Of a stretch of 64,000 bases of DNA, positions 28,990-39,963 are shown one piece after another; positions within the stretch are counted from its first letter, which is position 1, and each line of letters opens with the position of its first letter. Location of the stretch: NCBI GenBank assembly GCA_029959085.1, contig JARWIR010000018.1, positions 2,356,001-2,420,000 on the forward strand, written 5' to 3'. The translations under genes were made by a program, and so were the position numbers. This stretch comes from Nemophila menziesii (taxonomy: Eukaryota > Streptophyta > Magnoliopsida > Boraginales > Hydrophyllaceae). Below the pieces are notes generated by a model. It saw nothing but the letters and a program-made list of their open reading frames with translations, searched no databases and was not told the DNA's origin.

Positions 28990-30761
28990 TGGTGGGTCCT
29001 AGGGTATTATAAAATTAAGTGCAAAAATAAAGGAACCACTTAACCGCAAGTGTACGGTTGTCCCAAGTAATATTTGATAATCAAGTTCGTTCTCAGGGAC
29101 GGATTAGGTTCAACCAAAATATTAATCAAGTAGTAAGAATAAATTGCTAAACAGAAAATAAAAGATAATAATTTTTGTTTGGTTTTTATAAATTAAAAGT
29201 GCAAATAAAGTAAAGACTAAAATTAAATTAACAGAAAGGAAATAAAGCAAATAAACGACTAACTTCAGATAAGAGGGATACTTGAGTCTCGCAAAGGAAT
29301 CCACTTAATCAATATAATCTATGCTATATTTAAGGGTAGAATTGGAATTATAATATTAGTCGGGACTCTAATATCTCCTAGCCCCCTGTCGGGTGGACCT
29401 AGAAGCTATCCTAAAGTATCATAAACACATGTATGGTCGAATATGGCTCTTCGGATGATATGATTTTACCTCTTTGGCTATGTAACTAGTTAAGCCTGTC
29501 GGTCAATAACGGACATTACACGGGTATTACCTAGATCTGTATTCAAACCCCCCTGTCGGATGATCACTTCGCCACTAAAGTGAATAGCCCAAATACTAAC
29601 AGCTAATTCTAGTTGCGCGGAAAAGAATTAGTAATAAAAACAAAGTAATAACCAATATATAAAACTCAATCCTATTTAAATCTAAACAATCCCAAATTCA
29701 AAACATAGATTTAATTAATTAAGGTTCATCCCTTTTATGCGATTCTCAAGTATAAAGAAATTTAGCTCATGATGAAATTAAAGACTAACATAAAATAAAA
29801 GGAATTCATGTTCAATTACAAGAAAGATATAAATAACCTAAAGGGTTGAATGACTATTGTTGGAAGAACAGGATTCCTCCAGCTTCTAGCTTCTTCTCTC
29901 CTTCGTCTCTGACTTGAAAACCTTAAGCCTCTTGTTTAATTCTCTGAAGTGTGTGAAAGTAGGAGGTTAAGGGGTGTATTTATAGGTGTTGGAGGACCCT
30001 AGGTCGAATTTTCTTGGAGTGGAAGACAAGTTAAAGACTCTTAAATTCGTAGCCCTAAATTCTAGAAAAGGTAAGATTTTGCTGCTGATTTGATTTGGTC
30101 ATATCTTTTTCAATACTTATCCGTTTGAGAAGTTCCAATATATGAAACTGCTTGTCTTGGAAAGAGCTTTCTATTGGTGCAGACCACTCGTCCAGAATCG
30201 ATGCCAATCTTTAGTTATGATTTAATCTTTAAAACGTGGCTGGAATTTCAGATTCACAAGGCAGCTTTATCTTTTCCTTCTTTGAATAAATCTTTCCTAA
30301 ATCTTCTTATTTCCATGTAAATCTTTTTTCCTTTCATCTTTATCTTGACTTGGTCTCTAAGTAATTATCATCTATCTTTTAAAGCTTCACATTAAATAAA
30401 TAATTAAACCGCATATGCTTAAAAAGAATAAATCAATAAATCAAGAAATCGAAATAGGAAAGTGTACTCTAAAAATAGAAACTCGACTAAAAATCATTTC
30501 CTAACAGTCTAAAATACACTAAGACTTTATTCTCACTTTTTCTCCTTGGATTGGTCTTTCATGAGATTCAAGAACCGATTAACTTTGCATTAAAAATAGT
30601 CAAATTTATGCACAAAAGCTCAGATTCTGCAAATAGTTAATTTCCAAGGGGAGAAAGTGCAATATGATCAAATAAGCCTAAAAGACTATCAAACAAGTCA
30701 TTTATTCACCTAAAAGGATGTCTCCAAAGGGCTAATAATTAGAACAAATAGGGAGACATCA
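28990..30761 (-). repeat. N 5' LTR
   Basis: 1,772 bp; direct repeat of 20622-22393 with roughly 38 differences by eye. In sense starts TGATGTCTCC (plus strand ends GGAGACATCA). TATA in sense near 29975 (CCTATAAATACACC). Confidence 0.93.
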
Positions 30762-32650
30762 GTCCACGATGAACAAGTACGGTTCAGTGTGTTCAAGGCT
30801 ATGAAATACCTAGATACGAAAGATGAATGCTTGAAAATAGATGTCCTAAGCAAATTTACACAAGAAGTCTTTAATGAATCAAGCTTTGATGACACTCTAC
30901 CAGCAGCCTTGGCACTTGAATCTCCAGAAATATATGATGATATAGTTGATGAAGTTGCAGCATTAGACTCAATAGATGGTAGGCCACGAGCCATTCGAGA
31001 ACAATTTCGAGGATCATGAGACATTGAGCCAATGAAAAAACCATCTACCATTTGTCCACCTGTTATCGAAGAAAAACCGCTTCCCGACCATCTACGTTAT
31101 GCGTATTTAGGTATGAACAATACTTTGCCTGTTATTATTTTTGCTAACCTTTCGAGTCCTCAAGAAGATAAGCTACTACGTGTGCTTCACACTAACAAAG
31201 AAGTAATTGGTTGGACTATTGCCGATATAAAGGGAATTAGTCCTTCCATTTGCAAACATAAGATTATTCTTTAAAAGGAAGGAGGACGATCTATGGAAGT
31301 GCTAAGAAGGCTTATGTCATATATGAAAAGAGGTGGTAAGGAAGGAGGTAATCAAGTTATTAGACGCGGGTATTATCTTTCTGATTGCAAGCAGTGATTG
31401 AGTTAGTCCAGTGCAATGTGTTCCAAAGAAAGGAGGTATCACTACCATTGTTAATGATCAAAACAAAACTATTCCAACAAGAACAGTTGTGGGTGAAGAG
31501 TATGCATGGATTGCTGCAAGCTCAACAAGGCTACAAAGAAAGATCACTTCCCTCTACCGTTCATTAATCAAATGATGGACAAACTCGCATGCAGAGAGTA
31601 CTATTGTTTTCTTGACAAATATTCAGGCTATAATAAGATTTGTGTGGATCTTGCTGATCAACACAAAATAACTTTTACTTGTCTATTTGGCACCTTTTCT
31701 TATAGGATGATGTCTTTTGGTTTATGCAATGCACCTGCCACGTTCGAGAGGTGCATGATGGAAATATTTTGGGATATTATTTATAAATACTTGGAGGTTT
31801 TTATGGAGGATTTTTTGGTTTTCGGAGATAGTTTTGATGAATACCTCAATAATCTCGTAAAGGTCCTTGTGTGATGTAAAGAAACAGATATTGTGCTTAA
31901 TTGGGAAAAATGCCACTTCATGGTTCGAGAAGGGATTTTGTTTAGAAATAAATTTTCAAATGTAGGAATGGAAGTTGATCAAGCTAAGACTGAAGTAATA
32001 AAAACCCTACCATCTCCGGTATTTGTTAAAGGAGTGAGAAGATTCTTGGGCCACGCAGGATTTTATCGAAGATTTATTAAAGATTTCTCCAAAATTGCCA
32101 AACCGCTTTGTTCTTTACTTGAAAAGGATACTCTTTTTAATTTCAATGACGAATGTCTTAATGCGTCTTTGACTATTAAGGAGAAACTCATCTCCACACC
32201 AGTTGTCATACCTCCAAATTGGAACGCTCTGTTTGAACTTATGTGCGATGCAAGTGATCATGCCATGGGTGTTGTGTTAGTCCAGAGAAAAGAAAAGATC
32301 TTCCATATGATTTATTATCCAAGTAAGACCTTTAATGCCACCCAATTGAATTATACAGTGACAGAGAAAGAGTTATTAGCCGTGGTATATGCTTTTGATA
32401 AATTTTGTTCCTATATGCTTGGAATGAAAACTATTGTATACACAGATCATTCACCAATTAAGTACTTCATGACGAAAAAGGATGATAAGACGCGTCTTAT
32501 TAGATGGGTATTGTTGCTACAAGAGTTTGACATAGATATTCGAGACCGAAAAGGATGCGAGAATCAAGTTGCTAATCATTTATCTAAACTCGAAGGATCT
32601 GATGCCAACAAAGAACAAGAATTGGTTAAAGAGGTATTGCCTAATGAACA
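30762..32650 (+). pseudogene. pol: Athila-2 protease end, reverse transcriptase and RNase H (broken)
   Basis: Resumes after N (GTCCA at 30762-30766) with FKAMKYLDTKDE, then LRYAYLGMNNTLP and GWTIADIKGISP. Stops and shifts around 31018, 31272 and 31290-31510 ruin the RT fingers. From 31506 the palm is readable: [35 protein letters not shown]. The catalytic motif reads FMED at 31800-31811 in place of FMDD, so the first aspartate has become glutamate. After a TGA at 31873 the frame from 31893 is open through [20 protein letters not shown] and RNase H ([28 protein letters not shown]). RNase H residues are intact. Confidence 0.88.
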
Positions 32651-33986
32651 ACTCTTTGCAATTAAAGATGTGTTTGTGCCTTGGTATGTAGATATAGTTA
32701 ATCTCGTCGTGGGTGGTGTATTCTTTACGCATTTTAATCCACACCAAAGACAGAGCTTATGCTATAAAGCTAGACAATTCTTTTGGGATGAGCCCTACCT
32801 CTTCAAAGTTTGCAGTGATCAAGTTATCAGGAGATGCGTCCATGAGTGTAAAATCAGTAAAATCATGGCAAGCTATCACATTTCACAATATGGTGGCCAT
32901 TTCACCATATGGTAGCCATTTCAAAGGCGATGGAACTGCATTGTATAATCTTCAATCTGGTTTCTTTTGGCCTACTCTACACAAAGATTGTCATCGATTC
33001 ATCCAGACTTTCCAAAGATTCCAATTCATTGGCAATATATCAAAAAGAGACAAGATGCCGCTCAACAATGTCTTAAAATTCAAAATCTTTGATGTATGTG
33101 TAATAGATTTCATGGGACCCTTCATATCGTCTCATGGTAATATTTATATTTTGCTAGCAGTAGATTATGTGTCCAAGTGGGTAGAAGTAGTGGCAACACC
33201 TAAGAACGATGCCAAAACAGTCATATCATTCCTTAAATCAAATATCTTTCGAAGAAATGGTACGCCACGTGTTCTCGTAAGTGATAAAGGTACGCACATT
33301 ATCAATTTTCAGTTGAGGGATGCCCTTCGTAAGTTGGGGGTGAGACACCCCACTTCAGCCGGTTATCATCCCCAAACTAACGGTCAACCTGAGGTCTTTA
33401 ACCGAGAGATCAAGTATATTTTAGAAAACACCGTGAACAAAACAAGGAAGGACTGGTCATTAAAATAGATGATGCTCTCTGGGCTTACAGAATAGCATTC
33501 AAAGCGCCAGTTGGGGCATCTCCCCATCGCATGGTCTACGGCAAAGCATGTCATCCTCCTATTGAGATTGAAACTCGTGCGTTCTGGGCTATTAAAACTC
33601 TGAATCTAAAGGCAGACTTAGCGGGAAAACAAAGGATGATGTAGGTGAATGAGTTAGATTAGTTATGCATCCATGCCTATGATAATTCACGTCTCTACAA
33701 GGAGAAAAGAAAAGGATGGCATGATAAACGGATTCGTTTAAAAAGGTTCGAGAAAGGAAAAAATGTACTATTATACAACTCTAGATTCTCGAACTATTTG
33801 GGTAAGCTTAAGTCCCTTTGGGGGGGACCTTATATTGTTACGAAAGTCACACCTCATGGAGCAATCGAAATTGAACATCCAACCGAGCAAAGGACATTCA
33901 TGGTGAATGGTCATCGCTTGAAGATATACCATGATAGTGAGGATTTTGGACGAGAGGAGATGATCCATCTCGAAGAACACGCTTGA
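32651..33986 (+). pseudogene. pol: Athila-2 integrase (frameshifted by a 19-bp duplication)
   Basis: The zinc domain is split by a tandem 19-bp duplication (32888-32906/32907-32925) around the GGHF motif, shifting the frame. Its Cys pair is lost (FQRFQ in place of CxRCQ). The core continues with [15 protein letters not shown] and TNGQPEVFNRE, so the DDE triad is visible. After a stop at 33466-33468 and several more, the C-terminal module is open again from 33798 ([20 protein letters not shown]), an undamaged GPY motif. It ends at 33986 before GAGGTACACG...GACGTTAAAC. Confidence 0.85.
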
Positions 33987-34204
33987 CCCGAGGTACACGC
34001 CGAACTAAACGACGTTAAACAAAAGTGCTCTTGGGAGACACCCCTTGTTTTAATTGATTTCTAGTTTGTTTTATGTTTTGTAGTGTATTATTCTAAGTTA
34101 GTGTATATTATTAATTTGTTTACAAGCTAATAGAAGATAAAGGTAGTGTGTTATATGTGCAGGAATTGAGTTTGGGGTCAAAAAGAAGGGAAAATTTGTG
34201 TTAA
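33987..34204 (+). other. Athila-2 post-pol spacer
   Basis: Contains GACGTTAAACAAAAGTGCT, the GGGAGACACCCC stem-loop-like block and a PPT-like GAGTTTGGGGT at 34168-34178. No coding signal. Confidence 0.65.
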
Positions 34205-34530
34205 CTAGCAGCTAGGTGTGGTATACCGCGCCCTAGCTGCGGTGCACCGTAGGTCCAATACAGTGATGACGGTTTTCCACCACGGTTCATTGCGAATACG
34301 AGATAAGGAAAGCCGTATCGATAAATTGCGACCATGGTTTTTTCCAACACAGGGTCCGGTGCACCGCACAATACTTCTGGTGCACCGCAAGGAAGAAAAC
34401 AGTGTCGACAGTTTTTAATTATGGTTTATTGTCGAGAGGTCCCTGTATAAACCATGTCGACATTTTGCGCCCACGGTTTTCACTAGCGCTCGAGTGAGGT
34501 ATACCGCACCCCAAGTCTGGTGCATCGAAC
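34205..34530 (+). repeat. GC-rich paired-palindrome array (21-bp spacing), Athila-2
   Basis: Three pairs: GGTATACC 34220 with GGTGCACC 34241; GGTGCACC 34358 with GGTGCACC 34379; GGTATACC 34498 with GGTGCATC 34519. All are 21 bp apart; pairs repeat every 138-140 bp. Between them are ACCATGGT (34331-34338) and ATGTCGACAT (34454-34463). Same design as N, with a different central four bases. Confidence 0.87.
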
Positions 34531-34575
34531 CATGTCGGTTCAAGAAGAGAAAAAGAGTTTTAATTGGACTTACCT

Positions 34576-34920
34576 TATAAAAGCTAAACCTAGCCTCTTA
34601 CAACCTCTAAAACACGATTTTTTCAGACCCAAACCCTATAAAATCACCTTGAAGCTTGATTAAACCTTCACATAAACACAACAACAAAATGAATTCTTTC
34701 CTCCATCCTTCATAAACACATCTTCTTCATCAATTCCATTACACTACAGCATAGAACACCATCAAAGATCATCAAGCTATCAAAATTTCTTCCAAGAACA
34801 ATCAATTAAACCTTCTTCTACAATTGATAATCATTCATCCAAGCAACAAACTCAATCCACACCAATCTTTCACAACTTTATTCTATCCTTGGTATAACTT
34901 GAGTTTTGGATTATTCAAAG
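34576..34920 (+). promoter_or_regulatory. Athila-2 possible internal promoter and leader
   Basis: TATAAAAG at 34576-34583, 57 bp past the last palindrome start, then a 337-nt A/C/T-rich leader rich in CTTCAT/CATC to the ORF3 ATG at 34921, with a decayed GAGTTTTGG just upstream. Confidence 0.5.
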
Positions 34921-35387
34921 ATGACAAACAGAATGGATGCTATGACTTACAAGAGGAAGTGTTTACTCTTAGGGAAGAACAAGAGATTGCCTGGAGCCAC
35001 AATAGAAAAGGACATTGACCTTGATGAGCCTATTGAAAAGAAACAAAGATATAGTCACCATCACAACCACTACGAATGAAATTAACAGCAAGAATGAGTG
35101 TACCACCAAGACCTAAAGAAAAGACAACAATCCAAGATCAAAGTTCATCTTCAAATCTTAATGAAAATACAAAGAGTATATCCACACAATTAACATAGGG
35201 TGTTAAATTAATGGAAGAGATTGATAGTCTAAAAAGAGATTTCAACGCCTTCTGGAAAGAAATTTCAAGGATTAATCAGGTAATAAACAAAGTAACAGAA
35301 GATCTGGATTTAAATGATTATTCATCTCTAGAAGAGGACATGGTAGATCTTTACGATCAGGTACCCCGTTCTAATTATTCTCCTTAA
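34921..35387 (+). pseudogene. Athila-2 small ORF3 remnant
   Basis: Opens MTNRMDAMTYKRKC, then LPGATIEKDIDLDEPIEKK and a His-rich stretch before the first stop. Later pieces in shifted frames correspond to a Pro/Lys stretch, IQDQSSSS, a coiled segment (MEEIDSLKRD) and a final QVPRSNYSP ending at 35387. About 150 residues in total when read alongside the N version. No domain recognised. It is shorter than the Athila-1 ORF3 and lacks its plant-retroelement domain. Confidence 0.55.
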
Positions 35388-35447
35388 TTTCTTGTATTCA
35401 TTAGTTATGTTAGTTAGTTTAAATTTTATTTCTTTTTGAGTCTTTTC

Positions 35448-35484
35448 GAGTCATGGGGGAATGGCTCACTTTTGAGTTGGGGGT
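35448..35484 (+). promoter_or_regulatory. Athila-2 central stem-loop and PPT-like motif
   Basis: GAGTCAT-(GGGGGA)-ATGGCTC (35448-35467) pairs over seven positions with one G-U; GAGTTGGGGGT follows at 35474-35484. Compared with N, one G-C pair has become A-U. Confidence 0.72.
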
Positions 35485-36623
35485 GGGGATTCGTTGTCCT
35501 TATCTTGCATAAAATTTAAATTTTGTAGAATTGAATTGGCATAGAATATAGTGAATGTACCTATTGAGCATGATTTAATTAAGTCAATGATAGTAAGTAG
35601 TATGTTTTTAAACGGTGTCACAAATATGTTTAGTATGAAAACAAGAAATAAAAGATAGGGAAGATTAATGAGCAATGCGTAAGACGTCAAGTTGAAACTT
35701 AGAGAGTGTTATTGGGTGTGTAGTACGTGAGGTTTGAAATTAGTTGAAAACCTGCTTATCTATGAACTAAAAGAGACAAAAATAACGAAATCTGATAGTT
35801 ATAAAAGTGAATAAGGCAGTTCTTTCATATTGAAGCCACTTGAATCCTTTTTATCTTTCTCACCCTTTTTATTTGATGATTATTATTTAGCCGTCCTCGC
35901 CCATCTGAGCCTTTCAAATGCCTTTTATTAACCACAGAACAAGCCATACTCCTTAGTTTATAGGATTTGTCCATATGACCCGCACTCGAATCGCAAAACT
36001 TGAGACAAGTCATTTTTAGAGCTTGAGTTTTGGGTGGTGGGTTTCATCATTGGGAAACATTAGGATTAGGAAATTGTAATTGTGACATTATTGATGATGA
36101 TTAATGTTATTATTGTAACCCTTTGTCGGGGTAAGAGTAAATGAAAAAAACTGAAAAGCATGAAAAGAAAAGAATATATGAGAAAAATTAGCATGATATC
36201 TCAACATAAAAAAAGAGAGTCATAGCTATACAAAATAGAGACAAAGTTAATATGAAATGATTGAATATATTTGGACCGACAAAGTGGAATTTATTATATC
36301 ATCATAAAAAGGTTCTTACTTGGGATAATTTGGGGATGCAAATCAATGCATCGAAAATTGGGTTGAGTGAGAACATCTCTGAGTGAAACTCAAGCTCTAA
36401 GGCGATGGAATGTGAGGAGAGAGCCAAAACCTCACTTTTCATTATCCAAATATACCACACCGTCTTTAACACGTTATAACCGTAAAGACCTTAGGATTTC
36501 TTGTTGTTAGGTGGAGAAACAGTGGAGCTATTAGGTAGTAGGTGAGTGGACCATTGGATGCTATATTAGGATGTATGAACAACCTATAGTCATTAACATG
36601 AACTGATTTGAAAACCTCTCCTT
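35485..36623 (+). other. Athila-2 conserved 3' non-coding region
   Basis: Colinear blocks with K and N: CATATGACCCGCACTCGAAT (35972 on), GAGTTTTGGGT (36025-36035), GGGGTAAGAGTAAATGAAAA, GATATCTCAACATAAAAA, GACAAAGTGGAATT and GTGAGGAGAGAGCCAAAAC. No coding frame over 82 codons. Confidence 0.7.
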
Positions 36624-36628
36624 CTGGC

Positions 36629-38157
36629 TGGTGTCGCCTAGGGTGTGATAAAAATAAGATAAAATTAAGCCAAGAAACTACGCACTCTCGCCCTAGACAG
36701 GCACAGTACTGCAAGTATTACAGGACGTATGCAAGTTTTAATGGTAAATAGAGTTCGTTCTCAGGGACTTAAGTGTGTTAAACGCGTAGGAAATAATGAC
36801 GAGTAAAAGTAAATAATTAAAAGACAATAAATTAAAGCAAATAGATTTCGAAATTATGAATTAAAAACTAGGAAAATAAAGACAATAAAATAAAAGATTA
36901 AGGATATGAGATGAGAAGTATAGCTCAGGTTTTGCTAGTATGCACTAATCCTTCTAATTCTATCTATAAATCTAGTTCATAAGGGAGAATATTAGCTCTT
37001 GGTATACTTAGTCAGGATTCTAAATTCCCCAATCTTAGACCTTGAGAGCGACTAAGAGGGCTACGGCACAACCAAGATGAGGACTCAAATAGGGTTATCA
37101 AACGCCACTAAGGCCCTATCCAGCACACTACAATCAATTGGTGATATGGTGATTTAAACAAACCCTAATGACTATCTAGTTAGAAGTATGTTTTGTCAGA
37201 ACTGCTATCGACACTAGACATTATGTGGTGGTTCAATAGTTAAACACCCTGTCAAGGAGACCATCTAACTACTCTTAAAACAATCCTAAAGTGATCAGTT
37301 CTAGGAAAGACATTAAATCAAAACACATAAGCAAATATAAAGTAAGAAGCTAATATCAGATTAAAACATATAATTCCCAAAGAAACTTAGATAGAAGAAT
37401 TAGAATTCATAGATTATACATATGCAAAACCCAAGCTATGGGAGTTTAGTTCATACCTGAAGGAAATAAACTAAAAGAAATTACAAAAGACATCATCTTG
37501 CTCTCTACAATAAACTGGAAGAATAAAACCTTAAGAACTAATTACTATGAGGCAAGGATCATTTACAAGTGATATAAGGGTGTATTTATAGGTGTTTAGA
37601 AGACCTAATTCGTTTTCTTGAGGAAGGGTTAAGGTAATGGACTTCTAGCCCAACTCAAATTCGTATGGAAATAAAGATAAACACTGCTGCACCGTTTTGA
37701 GCATATCTTCTTCGTTATTGGTCGGATTTTGCTCCATAAGATACCAAAGGAATCGTAACAGAATTATCTAGGCCCTTTAGAAGGAAATCATCAGATTCTG
37801 CCTATTTCTTAGGTAAAAACGCCTATCTTTGGACGTGTATGCAGAATCTCATATTTAGGCAGTTTTTCCTTTTCCATCTTTTTAGCAATTGTTTCCTTAT
37901 CTCCAATTACCATGCAAATCTCTTTCCATAAGTTATTGTCTTTGACTTGGACTCTAATTAAGCTCCATAATTATCTTTAAAGCTACACACTAAATAAACA
38001 ATTAAACCCAATATGCTCTAAAAACAATAATTCTACAAATCAAGACACAAAATAGGAAAGTGCACTAAAACTCAAGAAAATCTACATTATTTACTTCTAA
38101 ATCACTTAAAATGATGTCTCATCCTAACATTAATCTATCACAAATTAGGAGACATCA
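36629..38157 (-). mobile_element. Solo LTR (Athila-2 family) nested in Athila-2
   Basis: 1,529 bp on the minus strand, plus-strand ends TGGTGTCGCC and GGAGACATCA. The target duplication CTGGC is perfect (36624-36628 and 38158-38162). Same LTR family as 38396-39963 and 53165-54729. Contains a sense TATA box (about 37585, CCTATAAATACACC). No internal region, so it arose by LTR-LTR recombination. Confidence 0.92.
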
Positions 38158-38162
38158 CTGGC

Positions 38163-38395
38163 ATTGTGAAGTTAATCAGGACTTGAAATTATGGAATGTT
38201 GATTATATGTATTAAGCATGAGTGCGTATTTTATTAGCATTACTACATGAGACTTTTTAGATATTTTTCTCTAGGATCATTCATTGTGTTCTATTCTTCT
38301 TCTTCTCCTCCTCCTTCTACTCTGTTTATTATTTGACTACCCTATTGTTCTTCATCTTTATTGTATTGAACAATACAACATTGAGTTGGGGGTCT
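38163..38395 (+). promoter_or_regulatory. Athila-2 3' stem-loop and polypurine tract
   Basis: TTGTATTG-AA-CAATACAA (38361-38378, 8-bp stem) followed by GAGTTGGGGGTCT (38383-38395) directly before the LTR. The rest is non-coding and pyrimidine-rich (CTTCTTCTCCTCC). Confidence 0.8.
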
Positions 38396-39963
38396 TGATA
38401 TCTCCCTATTTGTGATGAATTAATATAGGTTGGAGACATTATTTTAGGTGTATTTGAAATTTTAATTATATATTTTTATTCATAAATTGCTATTTTCCTA
38501 TTTCTTGACTTGAATTTGATATAATATTTTTTTAGAGCATATTTGGTTTAATTTTTTATTAATTGTGAATCTTTAAAGATATATGGTAATCAATTAGATG
38601 TCAAATCAATTCTAAGAGATAAGGGAAAGTATATATTGATGGAAATTGGAGATAAAGAAAAGTAAAGATAAAATAGGATAGGAAAATATGCCAAGTAAAT
38701 CTGAATTTCAGCAGCCACGTCCATTAAATTGATCATAACTCCAAAACGACTGGGAATTTGGAAGAATGGTTTGAAGAAAAAGTGTAGAACTATTCGACAC
38801 TGTCAGTTATAATACAAAGAACACGTCAATCGGAGCAATATTGAGGAAGTTACGACTAGAACAAAACAACGGCAGTATTTTCCTTCTCCTATATTTTAGG
38901 AACCGAATTTGATTTGGAAAAGAGTCATATTACTTGCCCTCTACTCCAAGAATCCGACCTAGGGTTAGGAAAACCCTATAAATACACCCTTTATTCAGTA
39001 GAAACACATCCTTGGCCAAACCTTAAGCCAAGAGGAAGCTTACAACAAGAGAAGAGAAGTCTGGAAAAGCTGAACATCAAATTATGTCTTCACAAGCCTT
39101 CAAATTTGTAATTGTTTTTATTTCTTTCTATAGTATGAACTAATTCTATTTTAGATTGAGATTTAGCATAAGGGTAAGAACCCTATATTTGTTTTACATC
39201 TATGTTAATTTGGTATTATAATATTTAAATTAATTAGTGTTTTATTCTCTGTTTTATGTGCTTTGATTTATTGTCTGTTTTCTTTGTGGTGCAAAACGTA
39301 TAGGATTACCTTAGTAGTAGTTAGATGGTTACCCGGAAGGGGTGACTAATTATTGAAACACCACATAAACGTCTAGTGTGTGGTTGTGATCTGGAAGGGC
39401 TTGCCTAACTAGATAGCCATTAGGGTTTGATTTAACCACCGATCATTATTGCAGGCCAGTCTCATCTAAGAACCTAGTGGCGTAGGAGCACCTTAGTTAG
39501 GTCCCCTGGTAATTGTGAGGTCGCCACCTAAGTTCACCCAAAAGGGGGTTAGGAGGAATGTTGAATCCTGGTTATTGCGATTCTACATAATTCTCCTTTA
39601 CATGATTAGAATAAACAAGACTAGTGGGGATTACTTGTTATATCTCGAGCTAAACTCTCATACTATCTTCTTCTCTTATTTACTTTTCTGTCTTTAATTT
39701 ATTTAGTTAATTTTCCTATTTCGAAAAAGCCCAACAAAAATTCTACTCGTTTTTTTTTTCTTGCCGTAATATAATTCTAGCTTCTTTAATTGCACTTTAT
39801 ATTGCATAAGTTCTCCTAACGTTCATAGTCTCTTAGGAACAGCCTTTCTTTATCATTAAAACTTGCATACGATTTGTGATACTTGCAGTCAGTAATGAGC
39901 TAGCCTTGGGTGTTTATTTGCATCTATTTTATCCATTACTTTATCACACCTTAGGTGACACTA
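38396..39963 (+). repeat. Athila-2 3' LTR
   Basis: 1,568 bp, starts TGATATCTCC (TGATGTCTCC with one change) and ends CACCTTAGGTGACACTA, the family end seen in the two minus-strand solo LTRs (CACCA). Promoter CCTATAAATACACC at about 38974. Duplicates 17815-18755. Confidence 0.85.

Larger units (their letters stand above)
20622..30761 (-). mobile_element. Element N: complete RT-less gypsy element (Gag + protease-GPY/F)
   Basis: A 10,140-bp insertion on the minus strand has two LTRs of 1,772 bp each, a 5-bp TSD (GTCCA), a tRNA-Asp primer site, a 3' polypurine tract and two open reading frames. Gag (427 residues) is closely related to Athila-1 Gag. The second ORF is a protease followed immediately by an integrase-C-terminal-like module; RT, RNase H and the integrase core are absent. 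LTRs differ at roughly 38 of 1,772 positions by eye (about 2%), so it moved fairly recently and must have used enzymes in trans. The 5-kb 3' non-coding region holds a palindrome array, a small ORF3 remnant and a nested solo LTR. Confidence 0.95.
17815..39963 (+). mobile_element. Athila-2: old Ty3/gypsy element interrupted by two insertions
   Basis: The parts of one element can be joined across insertions: 5' LTR fragment, gag, protease (interrupted at 20621), pol (resuming at 30762), palindrome array, small ORF3, 3' non-coding region and 3' LTR (38396-39963). LTR sequence at 17815 and 38396 is the same family. Element N (20622-30761) and a solo LTR (36629-38157) are inside it. Flanking 5-mers (TACAC and ATACT) do not match, and the LINE does not resume on the right, so one end has been rearranged. 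Many stops, a catalytic RT mutation and an integrase duplication show it is long dead. Confidence 0.85.
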
